In this document: positions 49,531 to 58,032 of the stretch, in pieces | How positions within the stretch are numbered: position 1 is the first letter of the stretch | How the letters are laid out: each line of letters begins with the position of its first letter | NCBI GenBank assembly: GCA_016713535.1 | Contig: JADJOY010000018.1 | Location: forward strand, 172,291 to 236,290 | Origin: JADJOY01 sp016713535 [NCBI: Deltaproteobacteria bacterium] | Lineage (GTDB): Bacteria; JADJOY01 | DNA: 64,000 bases | Direction: 5' to 3' | Notes under the pieces: generated by a model | Databases searched by the model: none | Seen by the model: the letters and a program-made list of their open reading frames with translations, nothing else | Told to the model about the DNA's origin: nothing | Program-made: the position numbers and the translations under genes

Positions 49531-50486
49531 ACATCGGTAAGTCGATCGGTCTCGAGCTGGGCCAGAGCACTCGCTTCGCGTTCGGCGAGGAGCTCGCGGC
49601 TCTCGGCGATGTGTTCCCCACGCTGGTGGTGGTCGACGGCGACGTCGGCAACTCCACCCGCACGGAGGTCTTCGGCAAGAAGTACCCCGAGCGCTTCTTC
49701 AACGCCGGCATCGCCGAGAGCAACATGGTGAGCATGGCGGCGGGCCTGGCACTCTCCGGACACATCTCCGTGGCGTCGAGCTTCGCGGCGTTCCTGACGT
49801 GCAACGCATACGACCAGATCCGCATGGGCGTGGGCTTCCCGCACGCCAACGTGAAGCTGGTCGGCAGCCACTGCGGCATCTCGATCGGCGAGGACGGCCC
49901 CAGCCAGATGGGGATCGAGGACTTGGCGCTGATGTCGTCGATCCCGCAGATGGTGGTGCTCGCGCCCTGCGATGGAGTGAGCACGCGGGCGCTGACCCGC
50001 AAGATGCTCGAGTACGTCGGGCCGGTGTACATGCGCACCGGGCGGCCGGACGTTCCGGTGATCTACAAGGACGGCGCCGCGGCGCTCGAGATCGGCACGG
50101 CGAATCGTGTCCGCGAGGGCAAGGACGCCACGATCATCGCGTGCGGCCTGATGGTGGCGATCGCGCTCGAGGCGGCCGCCGAGCTCGCCAAGCGCGGGGT
50201 CGAGTGCCGGGTGCTCGACATGCACACCGTGAAGCCGATCGATCGCGCGGCGATCGTCGCGGCGGCGCGTGAGACGGGCGCGATCGTGACCGCCGAGGAG
50301 CACCTCCTCGACGGCGGGCTCGGCAGCGCGGTGGCGCGGGTCGTCACCGAGGAAGCGCCGTGCAAGATGGCGTTCGTGGGCGTGCGAGACACCTACGCCG
50401 AGAGCGGCAAGCCCGAAGAGCTGCTCGCCAAGTACGGCCTCACCACCGCCGAGGTCGTCGCCGCCGTCGAGCGCGCGAAGCGTTGA
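49527..50486 (+). CDS. Transketolase, C-terminal subunit
   Basis: 319 aa. Contains the pyrimidine-binding domain (VVVDGDVGNSTRTEVF, FFNAGIAESNMVSMAAGLAL, the conserved Glu being in the IAESNM block) and the transketolase C domain (DMHTVKPIDR, VTAEEHLLDGGLGSAVA). Coupled to the N-terminal subunit. A family A repeat pair follows before the convergent SDR gene. Confidence 0.95.
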   Translation: MNIGKSIGLELGQSTRFAFGEELAALGDVFPTLVVVDGDVGNSTRTEVFGKKYPERFFNAGIAESNMVSMAAGLALSGHISVASSFAAFLTCNAYDQIRMGVGFPHANVKLVGSHCGISIGEDGPSQMGIEDLALMSSIPQMVVLAPCDGVSTRALTRKMLEYVGPVYMRTGRPDVPVIYKDGAAALEIGTANRVREGKDATIIACGLMVAIALEAAAELAKRGVECRVLDMHTVKPIDRAAIVAAARETGAIVTAEEHLLDGGLGSAVARVVTEEAPCKMAFVGVRDTYAESGKPEELLAKYGLTTAEVVAAVERAKR

Positions 50487-50496
50487 TCGGTCTCGC

Positions 50497-50565
50497 TGGA
50501 GGGCCAGCGCTTCGTCGGTGGCCCCCGCGTCGATCCTGGGGCCGTCGACGAAGCGACGCCCTCCA
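50497..50565. repeat. REP/BIME-like inverted pair (family A, copies 3 and 4)
   Basis: Copy 3 at 50497-50526 (TGGAGGGCCAGCG, CTTCGT core, CGGTGGCCCCC) and copy 4 inverted at 50536-50565 (CTGGGGCCGTCG, ACGAAG core, CGACGCCCTCCA). Same size and arrangement as 30741-30810. Lies between convergent genes and may also end their transcripts. Confidence 0.75.
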
Positions 50566-50574
50566 TGCGCGCTT

Positions 50575-51357
50575 CTACCCGGCCGTGATCCCGCCGTCGA
50601 TGGCGATCGAGGCGCCGGTGATGTAGCCGGCGGCGGGCGAAACCAGGAACAGCACCAAGCTCGCGATCTCGCTCGGCTCCGCGATGCGCTTGATGGCGCT
50701 GCGCGCGAGCACCCGCTCGAGATGGTCGGGGATGCGGTCCGGCTGGACCCCCATCGGCGTGTCGACGTAGCCCGGACAGACGGTGTTGGCGGTGATGCCA
50801 CGCGTTCCCCACTCGAGCGCCACCGTCTTGGTGAAGCCGATCACCGCGTGCTTGCTGGCGACGTACGCTGCGGACAGCGGTGCACCCACCAGCCCGTGCG
50901 CGGACGCGATCGTGACGATGCGCCCGAAGCCGCGCTCGGACATCGCCGGCAGCACGCGCTGGGTGAAGAGGAACGTGCCCTTCAGGTTCACGTCGAGCAC
51001 GTGGTCCCACTGGTGCTCGGCGATCGCGTCGACGCGCAGCATCGGTCCGGCGATGCCGGCGTCGTTGACGAGGATGTCGATCCGCCCCCAGCGCGCGAGC
51101 GCGGCGCTCACCGCCGCGTCGATCATCGTCGAGCGGGTCACGTCGCAGAACTGCGCCACGCTCTCGCCGCCGTCGCGCTCGATCTCGCTCACGGTGCGCT
51201 CGGCGCCGCGCAGGTTGCGGTCGAGCACCACCACCCGCGCGCCCTCGCTGGCGAGGCACTGCGCGATCGACCGGCCGATACCGCTCGCGGCGCCGGTGAC
51301 GATCGCCACCCGCCCGCGAATCCCTTCGCGATTGTCACTGCTCGCTTGCTGGGCCAT
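50575..51357 (-). CDS. Short-chain dehydrogenase/reductase (3-hydroxybutyrate dehydrogenase-like)
   Basis: 260 aa classical SDR. Cofactor motif VTGAASGIGRSIA, VLVNDAGIAGP, Ser in TIASAHGLVG, and YVASK catalytic Tyr/Lys; ends YITGASIAIDGGITAG. The AHGLVG-SAAYVASK block resembles 3-hydroxybutyrate dehydrogenases, but specificity is not provable here. ATG 51357. NAD preference is suggested by Asp in VVLDRN after beta2. Confidence 0.92.
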   Translation of the reverse strand: MAQQASSDNREGIRGRVAIVTGAASGIGRSIAQCLASEGARVVVLDRNLRGAERTVSEIERDGGESVAQFCDVTRSTMIDAAVSAALARWGRIDILVNDAGIAGPMLRVDAIAEHQWDHVLDVNLKGTFLFTQRVLPAMSERGFGRIVTIASAHGLVGAPLSAAYVASKHAVIGFTKTVALEWGTRGITANTVCPGYVDTPMGVQPDRIPDHLERVLARSAIKRIAEPSEIASLVLFLVSPAAGYITGASIAIDGGITAG

Positions 51358-51423
51358 CCGCGAAGCCTACGTCTCGGCACGGCGGGTTCCAACCGCCAGC
51401 GCACCGTCGTACGGTAGCGCTCG

Positions 51424-51957
51424 ATGGCGATCTACTTCCCGCGTGGCTTCAACTCCGGCGAGCCGGTGCGTGTGGTGGACGGCGTCACCGTGGTGCGCGG
51501 TGCGCTGGCGCGGCAGCCGGCCGAGCTGGTCGTGGTGGCGTGCGCGCGCACGCTCCTCGGCGCGCCGGCGAGCGGCGTCGCCAGGGTGGCGCTCGCGGCG
51601 CTGGGCGCGGGCCTGACACAGCGCGTGCGCGCGCTGCCGCGCGGCTCGCGCGAGGTCCACGAACTGGCGGCGGACGGCGTGAACCGGCGCTGGCTCGGGT
51701 TCGTCGAGGTGACCGACGAGCCACGAGCCGAAAGCGAGCTCGCGAACGTGGTGGAGCGGATCGCCGCCTACGCGGCGATCCGCGGCGCGCGCGAGATCGC
51801 GCTCGCGCCCTTCGGCACCGAGCCGCGCGCCGCCAGGGCGCTGGTCCAGCTGCTGCGCACGTGGCCGGCAGGCCCGCGCTGGATCGTGGTGGTGCGCGAG
51901 CGCGCTCAGTTCGAGGCAGCGGGTGGTGCGGCCGCGGCGTCGCCGACCTCGCCGTAG
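51424..51957 (+). CDS. Hypothetical protein, possibly macro-domain-like
   Basis: 177 aa. Alternating beta/alpha character (AELVVVACARTLLGA, RWLGFVEVTDEPR, ANVVERIAAYAAIRGAREIA, LAPFGTEPRAARALVQLL). The ARE-IALAPFGTEP block recalls the GsG loop of macro domains, but this is only a resemblance. Its 3' end overlaps the convergent membrane gene by 52 nt. No signal peptide. Moderately sure it is real. Confidence 0.6.
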   Translation: MAIYFPRGFNSGEPVRVVDGVTVVRGALARQPAELVVVACARTLLGAPASGVARVALAALGAGLTQRVRALPRGSREVHELAADGVNRRWLGFVEVTDEPRAESELANVVERIAAYAAIRGAREIALAPFGTEPRAARALVQLLRTWPAGPRWIVVVRERAQFEAAGGAAAASPTSP

Positions 51958-53462
51958 ATCCGTCGCCAAACCTCGAAGATCCGGAGGCTCCGCTCGCCCC
52001 ACTCGGAGCGCAGCCGGGCCAGCGTCGGAGAGGCGCCCGCTGGCCGCGGCACGTAGGGCATCGGCCATGGCCAGATCGAGGTCAGGAGCGCGCGATTCCG
52101 CGCCACCTCGGCTGGCTGCTCGCGGGTGTAGAAGAGCTTCCACGTCAGCCGCTCGTCGTCGGGCAGCTCGGCGAGGCCGCTCTCGTTTCGCGCCGCGTGG
52201 GGAAAGCGCTCGTACCACCGGGGGTCGGCGGGAAGATCGATCGACCCGGCGAGCCGAGGCAGCACCAGAAGCGCGAGGGCGAGGACGCCCACGGCGGTGG
52301 CCACCGACGTTCGCTCGCGAACCTCGGTGAACGCCTGGATCGCGACCCCGATCCAGATTCCCCACGGAACGAACATGAGCAACACGGTGCTCATCTTGAG
52401 CTCCTCCCAGTTCTCCTGGAACGCGAGGAAGAGCCAGAAGAGCCCGATCCAGGTCCACGTCAGCAGGGCGAGCCGAGGCTGGCGCCGCGCGATCCTCACC
52501 GCTCCCACGAGCGCGAGCGCGCACGGCACCGCGCCGAAACAGCGCAGGAACACGAGAGGCAGTGACAGTACGGTGGGAAACGCGAAGTGTGGTGTGCGAA
52601 TCCACTCCGAATGGAAGGGACGGTTGAGGAGCCCGTTGAACGGGAACTCGAAGCCGAGGAGGTGGTGCGGAAAGAAGGGGCGGAACCCCTCGAAGTTCGC
52701 GTATTGGGTGGGGTTGGCGAGGGGATCGCCGTAGGCGTGGCTCTTCCACGCCATGACCGGCGCGATGGTGACGAGCGCGCCCACCGTGAAGAGGGCGAGC
52801 GCCCGCCACCGGTCGCGTTCGGTCACGAGCCACAGGAAGAGCGCCGGGATGAAGAAGATGCTCATGTCCCGGACACCGCCGAGCACGCCGAGCACCATCC
52901 CCGCGGCGAGCCTCGACGGCCGCGGCTGCAGCAGCAGCACGAACAAGAGCGCGATCAGCGACAAGCTCAGGAGCCCAGGATTGAGCGTACCGAGGGCGAA
53001 GCTCATCGGGTTGAGCGCGGTGAGAATCCCGACCGGTAGCGCGATCACGCCGCGCACTCCCGCTGCCTCGATCGCGAGGAACGCGAGCAACGCCCCGAGC
53101 CCGACCCCGATTGCGTGCTGCACCCGGTAGCCCGCCTGCCCGAGCGCCAGGAAACCGAGCGCATGATGGACCCCCGAGCCGACCTGCTGGTCCTTGGTGG
53201 CGATCCGGAACGTGTCGGGCTGGACGAGGTCGCCTGGCAGCCTCTCGGGTGTACGCGCGACGTAGAGCGGCGAACCGTCGACGTCCACGAACTCGACGGC
53301 GGTCCCCGCGATCAGCGCGGCGGGGACCGCGATGTACGTGTCCCAGTAGCCGGTCGTGGGGCCGCGGTAGGTGATGAACGCCACCGTGGCGCCGAGGACG
53401 GACGCAAGCGTGGCGGCGAGGTGAAGCGTTCGTGGCACGAGGCGATCTCGCGATCCGCGCAT
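51906..53462 (-). CDS. Polytopic membrane protein, glycosyltransferase-like
   Basis: 518 aa with about ten transmembrane helices followed by a C-terminal soluble part of 120 residues. The first loop (TYRGPTTGYWDTYIAVPAAL) and overall topology recall GT-C-type transferases, but the acidic DE loop motif is not clear, so substrate and activity remain open. It has an Ala/Pro tail. Convergent overlap with the + strand hypothetical gene at its 3' end. Confidence 0.75.
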   Translation of the reverse strand: MRGSRDRLVPRTLHLAATLASVLGATVAFITYRGPTTGYWDTYIAVPAALIAGTAVEFVDVDGSPLYVARTPERLPGDLVQPDTFRIATKDQQVGSGVHHALGFLALGQAGYRVQHAIGVGLGALLAFLAIEAAGVRGVIALPVGILTALNPMSFALGTLNPGLLSLSLIALLFVLLLQPRPSRLAAGMVLGVLGGVRDMSIFFIPALFLWLVTERDRWRALALFTVGALVTIAPVMAWKSHAYGDPLANPTQYANFEGFRPFFPHHLLGFEFPFNGLLNRPFHSEWIRTPHFAFPTVLSLPLVFLRCFGAVPCALALVGAVRIARRQPRLALLTWTWIGLFWLFLAFQENWEELKMSTVLLMFVPWGIWIGVAIQAFTEVRERTSVATAVGVLALALLVLPRLAGSIDLPADPRWYERFPHAARNESGLAELPDDERLTWKLFYTREQPAEVARNRALLTSIWPWPMPYVPRPAGASPTLARLRSEWGERSLRIFEVWRRIYGEVGDAAAAPPAASN

Positions 53463-53503
53463 GAGGCGCGCGGGCCGCGAGATTCAACCACGGACGGCGG
53501 GGT

Positions 53504-54108
53504 TCAGCGAACCGGCGCGCGCACCAGCCCGACCACGACTCCCTGTACGTCGAGGTCGCGGGTCACGATCGGTGCGTAGCGAGGGTTCTCGGCTTCGAGC
53601 CGGAACTGGTCCGCGTCCTGAAAAAACGCTTCAGCGTGGCCTCGCCGTCGGGCAGCAACGCGACCACGATCTCGCCGTTCCGGGCCGCGGTGCGCTTCTC
53701 GACGATGACGTAGTCGCCCTCCAGGATGCCGGCGCCGGTCATCGAGTCTCCGCGCACCTGGAGCGCGAACCGGCCGGTGCCTTCGACCAGCCCGGGAACG
53801 TCGAGGGAGTCTTGCTGCTCGATCGCCTCGATGGGCCGTCCCGCGGCGATGCGCCCCGCGAGCGGGAGCACGCCGCGCCGATCGGGCTCACCGGTGTCCG
53901 GGTCGATCACCTCGATGGAGCGAGCGAGACCCGGATCGCGGGTGATGGCACCCTTCTTCTCGAGCGCTCGCAGGAACCCATGGACCCCGTTGGTGGAGCG
54001 AATGCCGAACCGGTCGCCGATCTCGCGCACTGATGGCGGGACACCTTTGTCGCGGATGCGCGCCCGGATGAACTCGAGGATCTCTTGCTGTCGTGGGGTG
54101 AGGTTCAT
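53504..54108 (-). CDS. lexA: SOS repressor LexA (single-base frameshift near the C-terminus)
   Basis: 201 aa when repaired. N-terminal winged helix (LTPRQQEILEFIRARI, PPSVREIGDRFGIRS), cleavage site Ala84-Gly85 in LPLAGRIAAG, catalytic Ser122 in RGDSMTGAGI and Lys160 in EATLKRFF. The raw frame stops at 53563 after TRTSSGSKPRTLATHRS. Adding one A/T to the A6 run at 53621-53626 restores the LexA ending FRLEAENPRYAPIVTRDLDV and a stop at 53504-53506. All catalytic residues precede the break. The ATG at 54108 overlaps the stop of the zinc-finger gene upstream (ATGA), so lexA is second in an operon and is driven by the promoter at 54634-54663. Confidence 0.94.
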
Positions 54109-54623
54109 ACGAGATCCAGAGGGACGTCGTCCGCGGCGACCGCCGGCCGATCGCCGGCGAAACCGAGTAGCTCGCCCTGCGGCTGCGCGCCCTCGACCGT
54201 ATGGCGCTTGCGGCGCTTGGTGAAGTTCCGCACATGGCGCAGCGCGGCGCGCTTGGAGTCCCGTTCCACCTGCCCGTCGACCACGAAGCGCCTGCATGAG
54301 AGGCACTTGCTCATCACGGTGCCGTCCGGGAACCGCAGCACGAAGAGGTGCTTCTCGCTGCACTGGTCACACACGAACGGCCCACCCGAGGAGCGGCGCG
54401 CGGGCCTGGCGCGGCTCTCCGTGGCGGGCTCCGCGAGCTGGACGTCTGGCTCGTCCGGCGCCGGCTCGCCGATGCCCGTGGCCGGATCCACGATCCAGCG
54501 GCGCCCGGTGACCAGGTTGCGCGTGATGAGGATGCGACCCTGGACGCCCCGGACGCGGACGCCTTCGACCTGCATCCCCATGTGCTTCAGCTCGCTGTGA
54601 GTGGCTACTGAGTGAGTGTTCAT
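54105..54623 (-). CDS. Hypothetical zinc-finger-like protein, first gene of the lexA operon
   Basis: 172 aa. Two pairs of cysteines (FVCDQCSEKH and SKCLSCRRF, about 85-113) suggest one zinc ribbon. The N-terminal part is a small beta domain (GVQGRILITRNLVTGRRWIV), and a basic segment (KRAALRHVRNFTKRRKRH) follows the finger. Its stop overlaps the lexA start. The first ATG (54623) would give a 5' leader of only a few bases from the predicted promoter; internal ATGs at codons 15 and 17 are alternatives. An SOS role is inferred only from the operon. Confidence 0.78.
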   Translation of the reverse strand: MNTHSVATHSELKHMGMQVEGVRVRGVQGRILITRNLVTGRRWIVDPATGIGEPAPDEPDVQLAEPATESRARPARRSSGGPFVCDQCSEKHLFVLRFPDGTVMSKCLSCRRFVVDGQVERDSKRAALRHVRNFTKRRKRHTVEGAQPQGELLGFAGDRPAVAADDVPLDLV

Positions 54624-54633
54624 GGTGAACGCG

Positions 54634-54663
54634 AGTTTAGTGGACGAGCGTTCACCATGTCAA
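54634..54663 (-). promoter_or_regulatory. Predicted lexA-operon promoter with SOS-box-like site and dyad
   Basis: On the - strand, TTGACA (54658-54663) and TAAACT (54634-54639) with an 18-bp spacer. The spacer contains GAACGCTCGTCC (54642-54653), 7 of 8 matches to the GAAC-N4-GTTC SOS box. A perfect 9-bp inverted repeat, GGTGAACGC (54624-54632 on +) and GCGTTCACC (54648-54656), spans the -10 and start region. The -35 overlaps the stop codon of the upstream GDPD gene. Consistent with LexA autorepression. Confidence 0.65.
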
Positions 54664-55406
54664 GCGGAATCGAGACGAGCGCGCAAGGCGCCGGGGCGAT
54701 TGGTGATGATGCCGTCCACCCCCGCCTCGATCAGCCCCCGCGCCACCTCCGGGTCGTCCACGGTCCACACCAGGACCCCCAGGCCGAGCGCGCGCGCCTC
54801 GTCGAGGAGCGCGCCGTCCACCAGGCTCGCGCCCGGGTGAACGAACGAGGCCCGCACGCGCCGGGCGTCGGCGGCGAGGGTCTCGATCGGATCCTCGTAG
54901 AGCAGCCCGATCGGCAGGTCGTCGTCGCACTCGCGCAGCGCGACCAGCGCGTCGAGCTTGAAGGACGAGATCAGCACGCTCCCGGCGCTGCCGGTCTCGC
55001 GCACCACGTCCACGACCGCGCGCTCGAGCCCCACGCCGGGCCGCCCTTTGAGCTCGATGTTGATCGGCACCCGTGGCGCTACGCGCGTGAGCACGTCGCG
55101 CAGCGGCGGCACGGCCTCGCTGCGAAAGCGCGGCTCGAACCAGCCGCCGGCGTCGAGCGCGGCGAGCTCGGCCGCGCTCCGCTCCCACACGTGCCCGGCG
55201 GCGCCGGTGGTGCGGATCAGCGTACCGTCGTGGATCACCACGACCTCGCCGTCGCGGGCGAGGCGCACGTCGAGCTCGATGGCATCGGCGCCCTGGCGGA
55301 GCGCCTCCTCGAATGCGGCCATGGTGTTCTCGGGGCAGTCGGCGGACGCCCCGCGGTGCGCGATCCAGCGGAACGAGCGGTCGTCGAAGGTGGAACCCAT
55401 GCGCAT
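54660..55406 (-). CDS. Glycerophosphodiester phosphodiesterase
   Basis: 248 aa GDPD TIM barrel that cleaves glycerophosphodiesters to sn-glycerol 3-phosphate and an alcohol. Motifs: WIAHRGASADCPENTMAAF with the catalytic HRG, GADAIELDVRLARDGEVVV, IHDGTLIRTT (second catalytic His), INIELKG and VWTVDDPEVARGLIEAGVDG. No signal peptide, so cytoplasmic. ATG 55400 has a better spaced GGAG than 55406; both give the same protein bar two residues. Confidence 0.94.
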   Translation of the reverse strand: MRMGSTFDDRSFRWIAHRGASADCPENTMAAFEEALRQGADAIELDVRLARDGEVVVIHDGTLIRTTGAAGHVWERSAAELAALDAGGWFEPRFRSEAVPPLRDVLTRVAPRVPINIELKGRPGVGLERAVVDVVRETGSAGSVLISSFKLDALVALRECDDDLPIGLLYEDPIETLAADARRVRASFVHPGASLVDGALLDEARALGLGVLVWTVDDPEVARGLIEAGVDGIITNRPGALRARLDSA

Positions 55407-55477
55407 TGACTCCGTGGAGAGGGCTTCGTTATCTGCTTGCCGGTCACCGCGCGATGCGGGCGCGAGGAGCGGACGCC

Positions 55478-56017
55478 ATGCCGATCTACGAGTTCTACTG
55501 CGAACGCTGCCATACGATCTTCAACTTCTTCTCGCCGGGGGTGAACACCACCAAGACACCCACCTGTCCTCGCTGCGAGAAGACTCCTCTCAGGCGGCAG
55601 ATGTCGCGCTTCGCGATGGTCAAGCAGGTCGGCGACCCGAGCGGCGCGAGCGGTGACGGCGCGGAAGGCGGTCCCGCCACGCCCGACGAGGCGCGCATGG
55701 AGAGCGCGATGGAGGCGTTCGCGCGCGAGGCCGAGACGCTCAACGAGGACGACCCGCGCGCGGCCGCGCAGATGATGCGGCGCTTCTCCGAGATGGCGGG
55801 AATGAGCATCGGCCCCGGCATGGAGGAGGCGCTGCGCCGCCTCGAGGCCGGTGAGGACCCCGACGCGGTCGAGTCGGAGCTGGGCGATCTCCTCGAGGGC
55901 GAGGATCCGTTCGGCGCGCCCGGCGAAGGCGGCGGCGCGGAGGCCGCCACCGCGAAGCGGCTCTCGACCGCGCGAACCCGACCTCCGGCCCGCGACGAAA
56001 AGCTCTATACACTGTGA
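55478..56017 (+). CDS. FmdB-family zinc ribbon protein with long acidic tail
   Basis: 179 aa. The N-terminal 45 residues are a FmdB-type zinc ribbon: MPIYEFYCERCHTIF then CPRCEKTPLRRQMSRFAM. The rest is an acidic, helical region (ARMESAMEAFAREAETLNED, AAQMMRRFSEMAGMS, EEALRRLEAGEDPDAVESE) and a basic C-terminus. Such proteins are small regulators of unclear function; the long tail occurs in related delta-proteobacterial members. ATG 55478 follows GAGGAG. Confidence 0.88.
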   Translation: MPIYEFYCERCHTIFNFFSPGVNTTKTPTCPRCEKTPLRRQMSRFAMVKQVGDPSGASGDGAEGGPATPDEARMESAMEAFAREAETLNEDDPRAAAQMMRRFSEMAGMSIGPGMEEALRRLEAGEDPDAVESELGDLLEGEDPFGAPGEGGGAEAATAKRLSTARTRPPARDEKLYTL

Positions 56018-56060
56018 CGTCTGTTCGACGCCTGCGCGCCACACCCAGGAGCGCCGTCTC

Positions 56061-57278
56061 ATGAAACGACCTCTCGCCGCCTGGACGACACCGATCGCCA
56101 TCGTGTTGCTCGCCGTCTCCTGCGGAGGAGGGGGGGGCGGCGGCGGTGGTGGAGGTGGTGGCGGAGGTGGAGGAGGCGAGCCGCTCGGCAGGGCCAACGG
56201 CTTCGAGCTGGTCGAGCTCGGCAGCTTCCCGATCGACCAGTCGGTGCAAGCGGGTGGGCGCTCGTTCGCGGCCACCGCGCCGATCTCGGCCACGTTCGCG
56301 AGCGACACCGTGTCGTTCGCGATGCTCACGGACCTCACCGACAGCGGCGCGAGCGACCGGCTCGGCACGATCGGCGACCTGATCAGCCCGAGCGGCCAGC
56401 TGCGCACGCCGGGCAACAACCTCGACGCCTTCCAGGCCGGGCCACTCGAGCCGAGCTTCGACTACGGCGCCAACGGCCTGCTGATCCCCAAGGCACCGGA
56501 CCTCCTGCCGCAGGCTGGCACCTACACGTTCCGCGTGATCCGCGACGGCGGGCAGAGCGGACGCTCGGTGCCGGTCGCGATCGCGGTGCGGCGCGGCAAC
56601 AAGGTCGGCCACCGCATCCCGTGCAACGTGTTCGTGCACGACCTGTCGGGGCGTCGGCCCGAGGATCTCGGCGGCGTGATGGATCGCATCGACGAGATCT
56701 ACGCGCAGGCCGGGCTCACCCTCGACCCCATCGAGTTCTTCACCGGCGGCGACGCCAGCAACGCCGTCGTCCACGACCCCGGCGATCCGGACTCGAACCT
56801 GCCGTCGCTCTTCGCCATCCCCGCGCCCCAGCCCGACGCGCTCACCTTCTGGCTCCTCGACGACGTCACCAGCTCCGGGATCGACAGCGACCTGACGCTG
56901 CTCGGCCTGGCGATGGGGATCCCCGGCTCGTACGGCTGGGCGCGACCGAGCGACAACGGCGTCTTGATCTCGGTGACCGGGCACACCGGCCCACTCGGCC
57001 TGGTGGTGGACGCCGAGCTGCTCGCCGTGACGATGGCCCACGAGGGCGGGCACTGGCTGGGCCTCAACCACACCACCGAGGCCGACGGCAGCGCCCACGA
57101 TCCGATCGCCGACACGCCCGAGTGCTTCATGAGCGCGGACGCGGACGGCAACGGCCGCCTCGATCCCGAGGAGTGTCCGGACGCGCCCAACCTGATGTTC
57201 TGGACCGGCTTCTCGAACGACCAGCTCACGGTCGACCAGGACGTGGTGCTGCAGCGCAACCCGATCGCGGTGCCGTGA
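56061..57278 (+). CDS. Metzincin-like metallopeptidase lipoprotein with an 18-glycine linker
   Basis: 405 aa. Signal with lipobox LLAVSC, then 18 consecutive Gly codons of mixed sequence (GGA, GGG, GGC, GGT), so not a simple repeat slip. After a beta-rich pro-like region (SFAATAPISATFASDTVSFA, GTYTFRVIRDGG) comes the catalytic domain with zinc site HEGGHWLGLNH at 327-337, fitting HExxHxxGxxH. FMSADADGNG (Ca2+-loop-like) and NLMFWTGF (candidate Met-turn) follow. Membrane-anchored extracellular protease is the likely role. The poly-Gly probably holds the domain off the membrane. Confidence 0.88.
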   Translation: MKRPLAAWTTPIAIVLLAVSCGGGGGGGGGGGGGGGGGGEPLGRANGFELVELGSFPIDQSVQAGGRSFAATAPISATFASDTVSFAMLTDLTDSGASDRLGTIGDLISPSGQLRTPGNNLDAFQAGPLEPSFDYGANGLLIPKAPDLLPQAGTYTFRVIRDGGQSGRSVPVAIAVRRGNKVGHRIPCNVFVHDLSGRRPEDLGGVMDRIDEIYAQAGLTLDPIEFFTGGDASNAVVHDPGDPDSNLPSLFAIPAPQPDALTFWLLDDVTSSGIDSDLTLLGLAMGIPGSYGWARPSDNGVLISVTGHTGPLGLVVDAELLAVTMAHEGGHWLGLNHTTEADGSAHDPIADTPECFMSADADGNGRLDPEECPDAPNLMFWTGFSNDQLTVDQDVVLQRNPIAVP

Positions 57279-57321
57279 CGATGGTGCGTGGATTCATCCT
57301 CCCCCACTCAGCGAGGTTCCG

Positions 57322-57891
57322 ATGAGGCGCGTGAAGATGGTGGCGCTGGTGATGATGGGCAGCACACTGGTGTTCTGCTCGACCACCCACGGCGGCGAGG
57401 ACACCACGTCGCGAGTGCGCGGGCGGCTGAGCCAGGGCTACGAGTCGGCGCCGGCGGCGTCCGAGCTCGAGGCGCTCGGGCCGGGCGTGGACAAGGCGCT
57501 GATCGAGATCTACCGCGACCCGGCGAGCCCGATGCTGCAGCGCATGCGCGCGCTCGATCTGCTCGCGAGCTATCCGTCCGAGGAGCTGAAGACGCTGCTC
57601 GACGCCGAGTCGGCGCGCACCGACCTGGCACCCGCGCTGGCGCGGCGGCTGATGGCCGTCTCGCTACGCGCCTTCGGCGAACGCGAGCCTGCGGTGGCGG
57701 AGCGAGTGTGGGCCGCCAACTCGGCGAGCAAGGACGCGACGGTGCGCTACGACGCCGCGCAGGCCCTCGGCAAGATGAAGCAGCCGAGCGCCCAGCTCCT
57801 GCGCGTGGCGCGCGAGCGCGTCGCCACCGAGACCGACCTCGCGGTGCGCGGCGAGCTCGAGAAGCGCATCACCGCCGCCGAGCCGCGCTGA
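57322..57891 (+). CDS. Exported HEAT-like repeat protein
   Basis: 189 aa. Short signal segment (VALVMMGSTLVFC, possibly a lipobox Cys19) followed by antiparallel helical pairs (PASPMLQRMRALDLLASYPS, LARRLMAVSLRAFGEREPAV, DATVRYDAAQALGKMKQPSA) as in HEAT/PBS-type repeats. No enzymatic motif. Follows the metallopeptidase gene by 43 nt on the same strand and may serve it, but that is only positional. Confidence 0.75.
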   Translation: MRRVKMVALVMMGSTLVFCSTTHGGEDTTSRVRGRLSQGYESAPAASELEALGPGVDKALIEIYRDPASPMLQRMRALDLLASYPSEELKTLLDAESARTDLAPALARRLMAVSLRAFGEREPAVAERVWAANSASKDATVRYDAAQALGKMKQPSAQLLRVARERVATETDLAVRGELEKRITAAEPR

Positions 57892-57907
57892 CGCCGCGTC
57901 GCCGCGG

Positions 57908-57939
57908 CTGGAGGGCCGTCGCTTCGTCGACGGCCCCAG
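57908..57939. repeat. Family A palindrome, single copy
   Basis: Arms CTGGAGGGCCGTCG and CGACGGCCCCAG around the CTTCGT core, matching the elements paired at 30741 and 50497. Located between the HEAT-like gene and the dyad array. Confidence 0.75.
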
Positions 57940-58032
57940 GGAGCGCTCGGCCTAGGGGCCCATCCTTCGCGGCCGGCGGACCGCCTGGGCGGTCGCATCG
58001 GCGATGCTCGCCAGAGCGCCGCGCGTCCGCCT

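Noticed and set aside
51367-53487. 706-residue - strand open frame
   Set aside because: Shadow of the 518-aa polytopic membrane gene in the next frame; no hydrophobic pattern or motif of its own.
56130-56180. Poly-Gly run as a low-complexity assembly artefact
   Set aside because: Codons are mixed (GGA, GGG, GGC, GGT) and the frame stays intact through signal peptide and protease.
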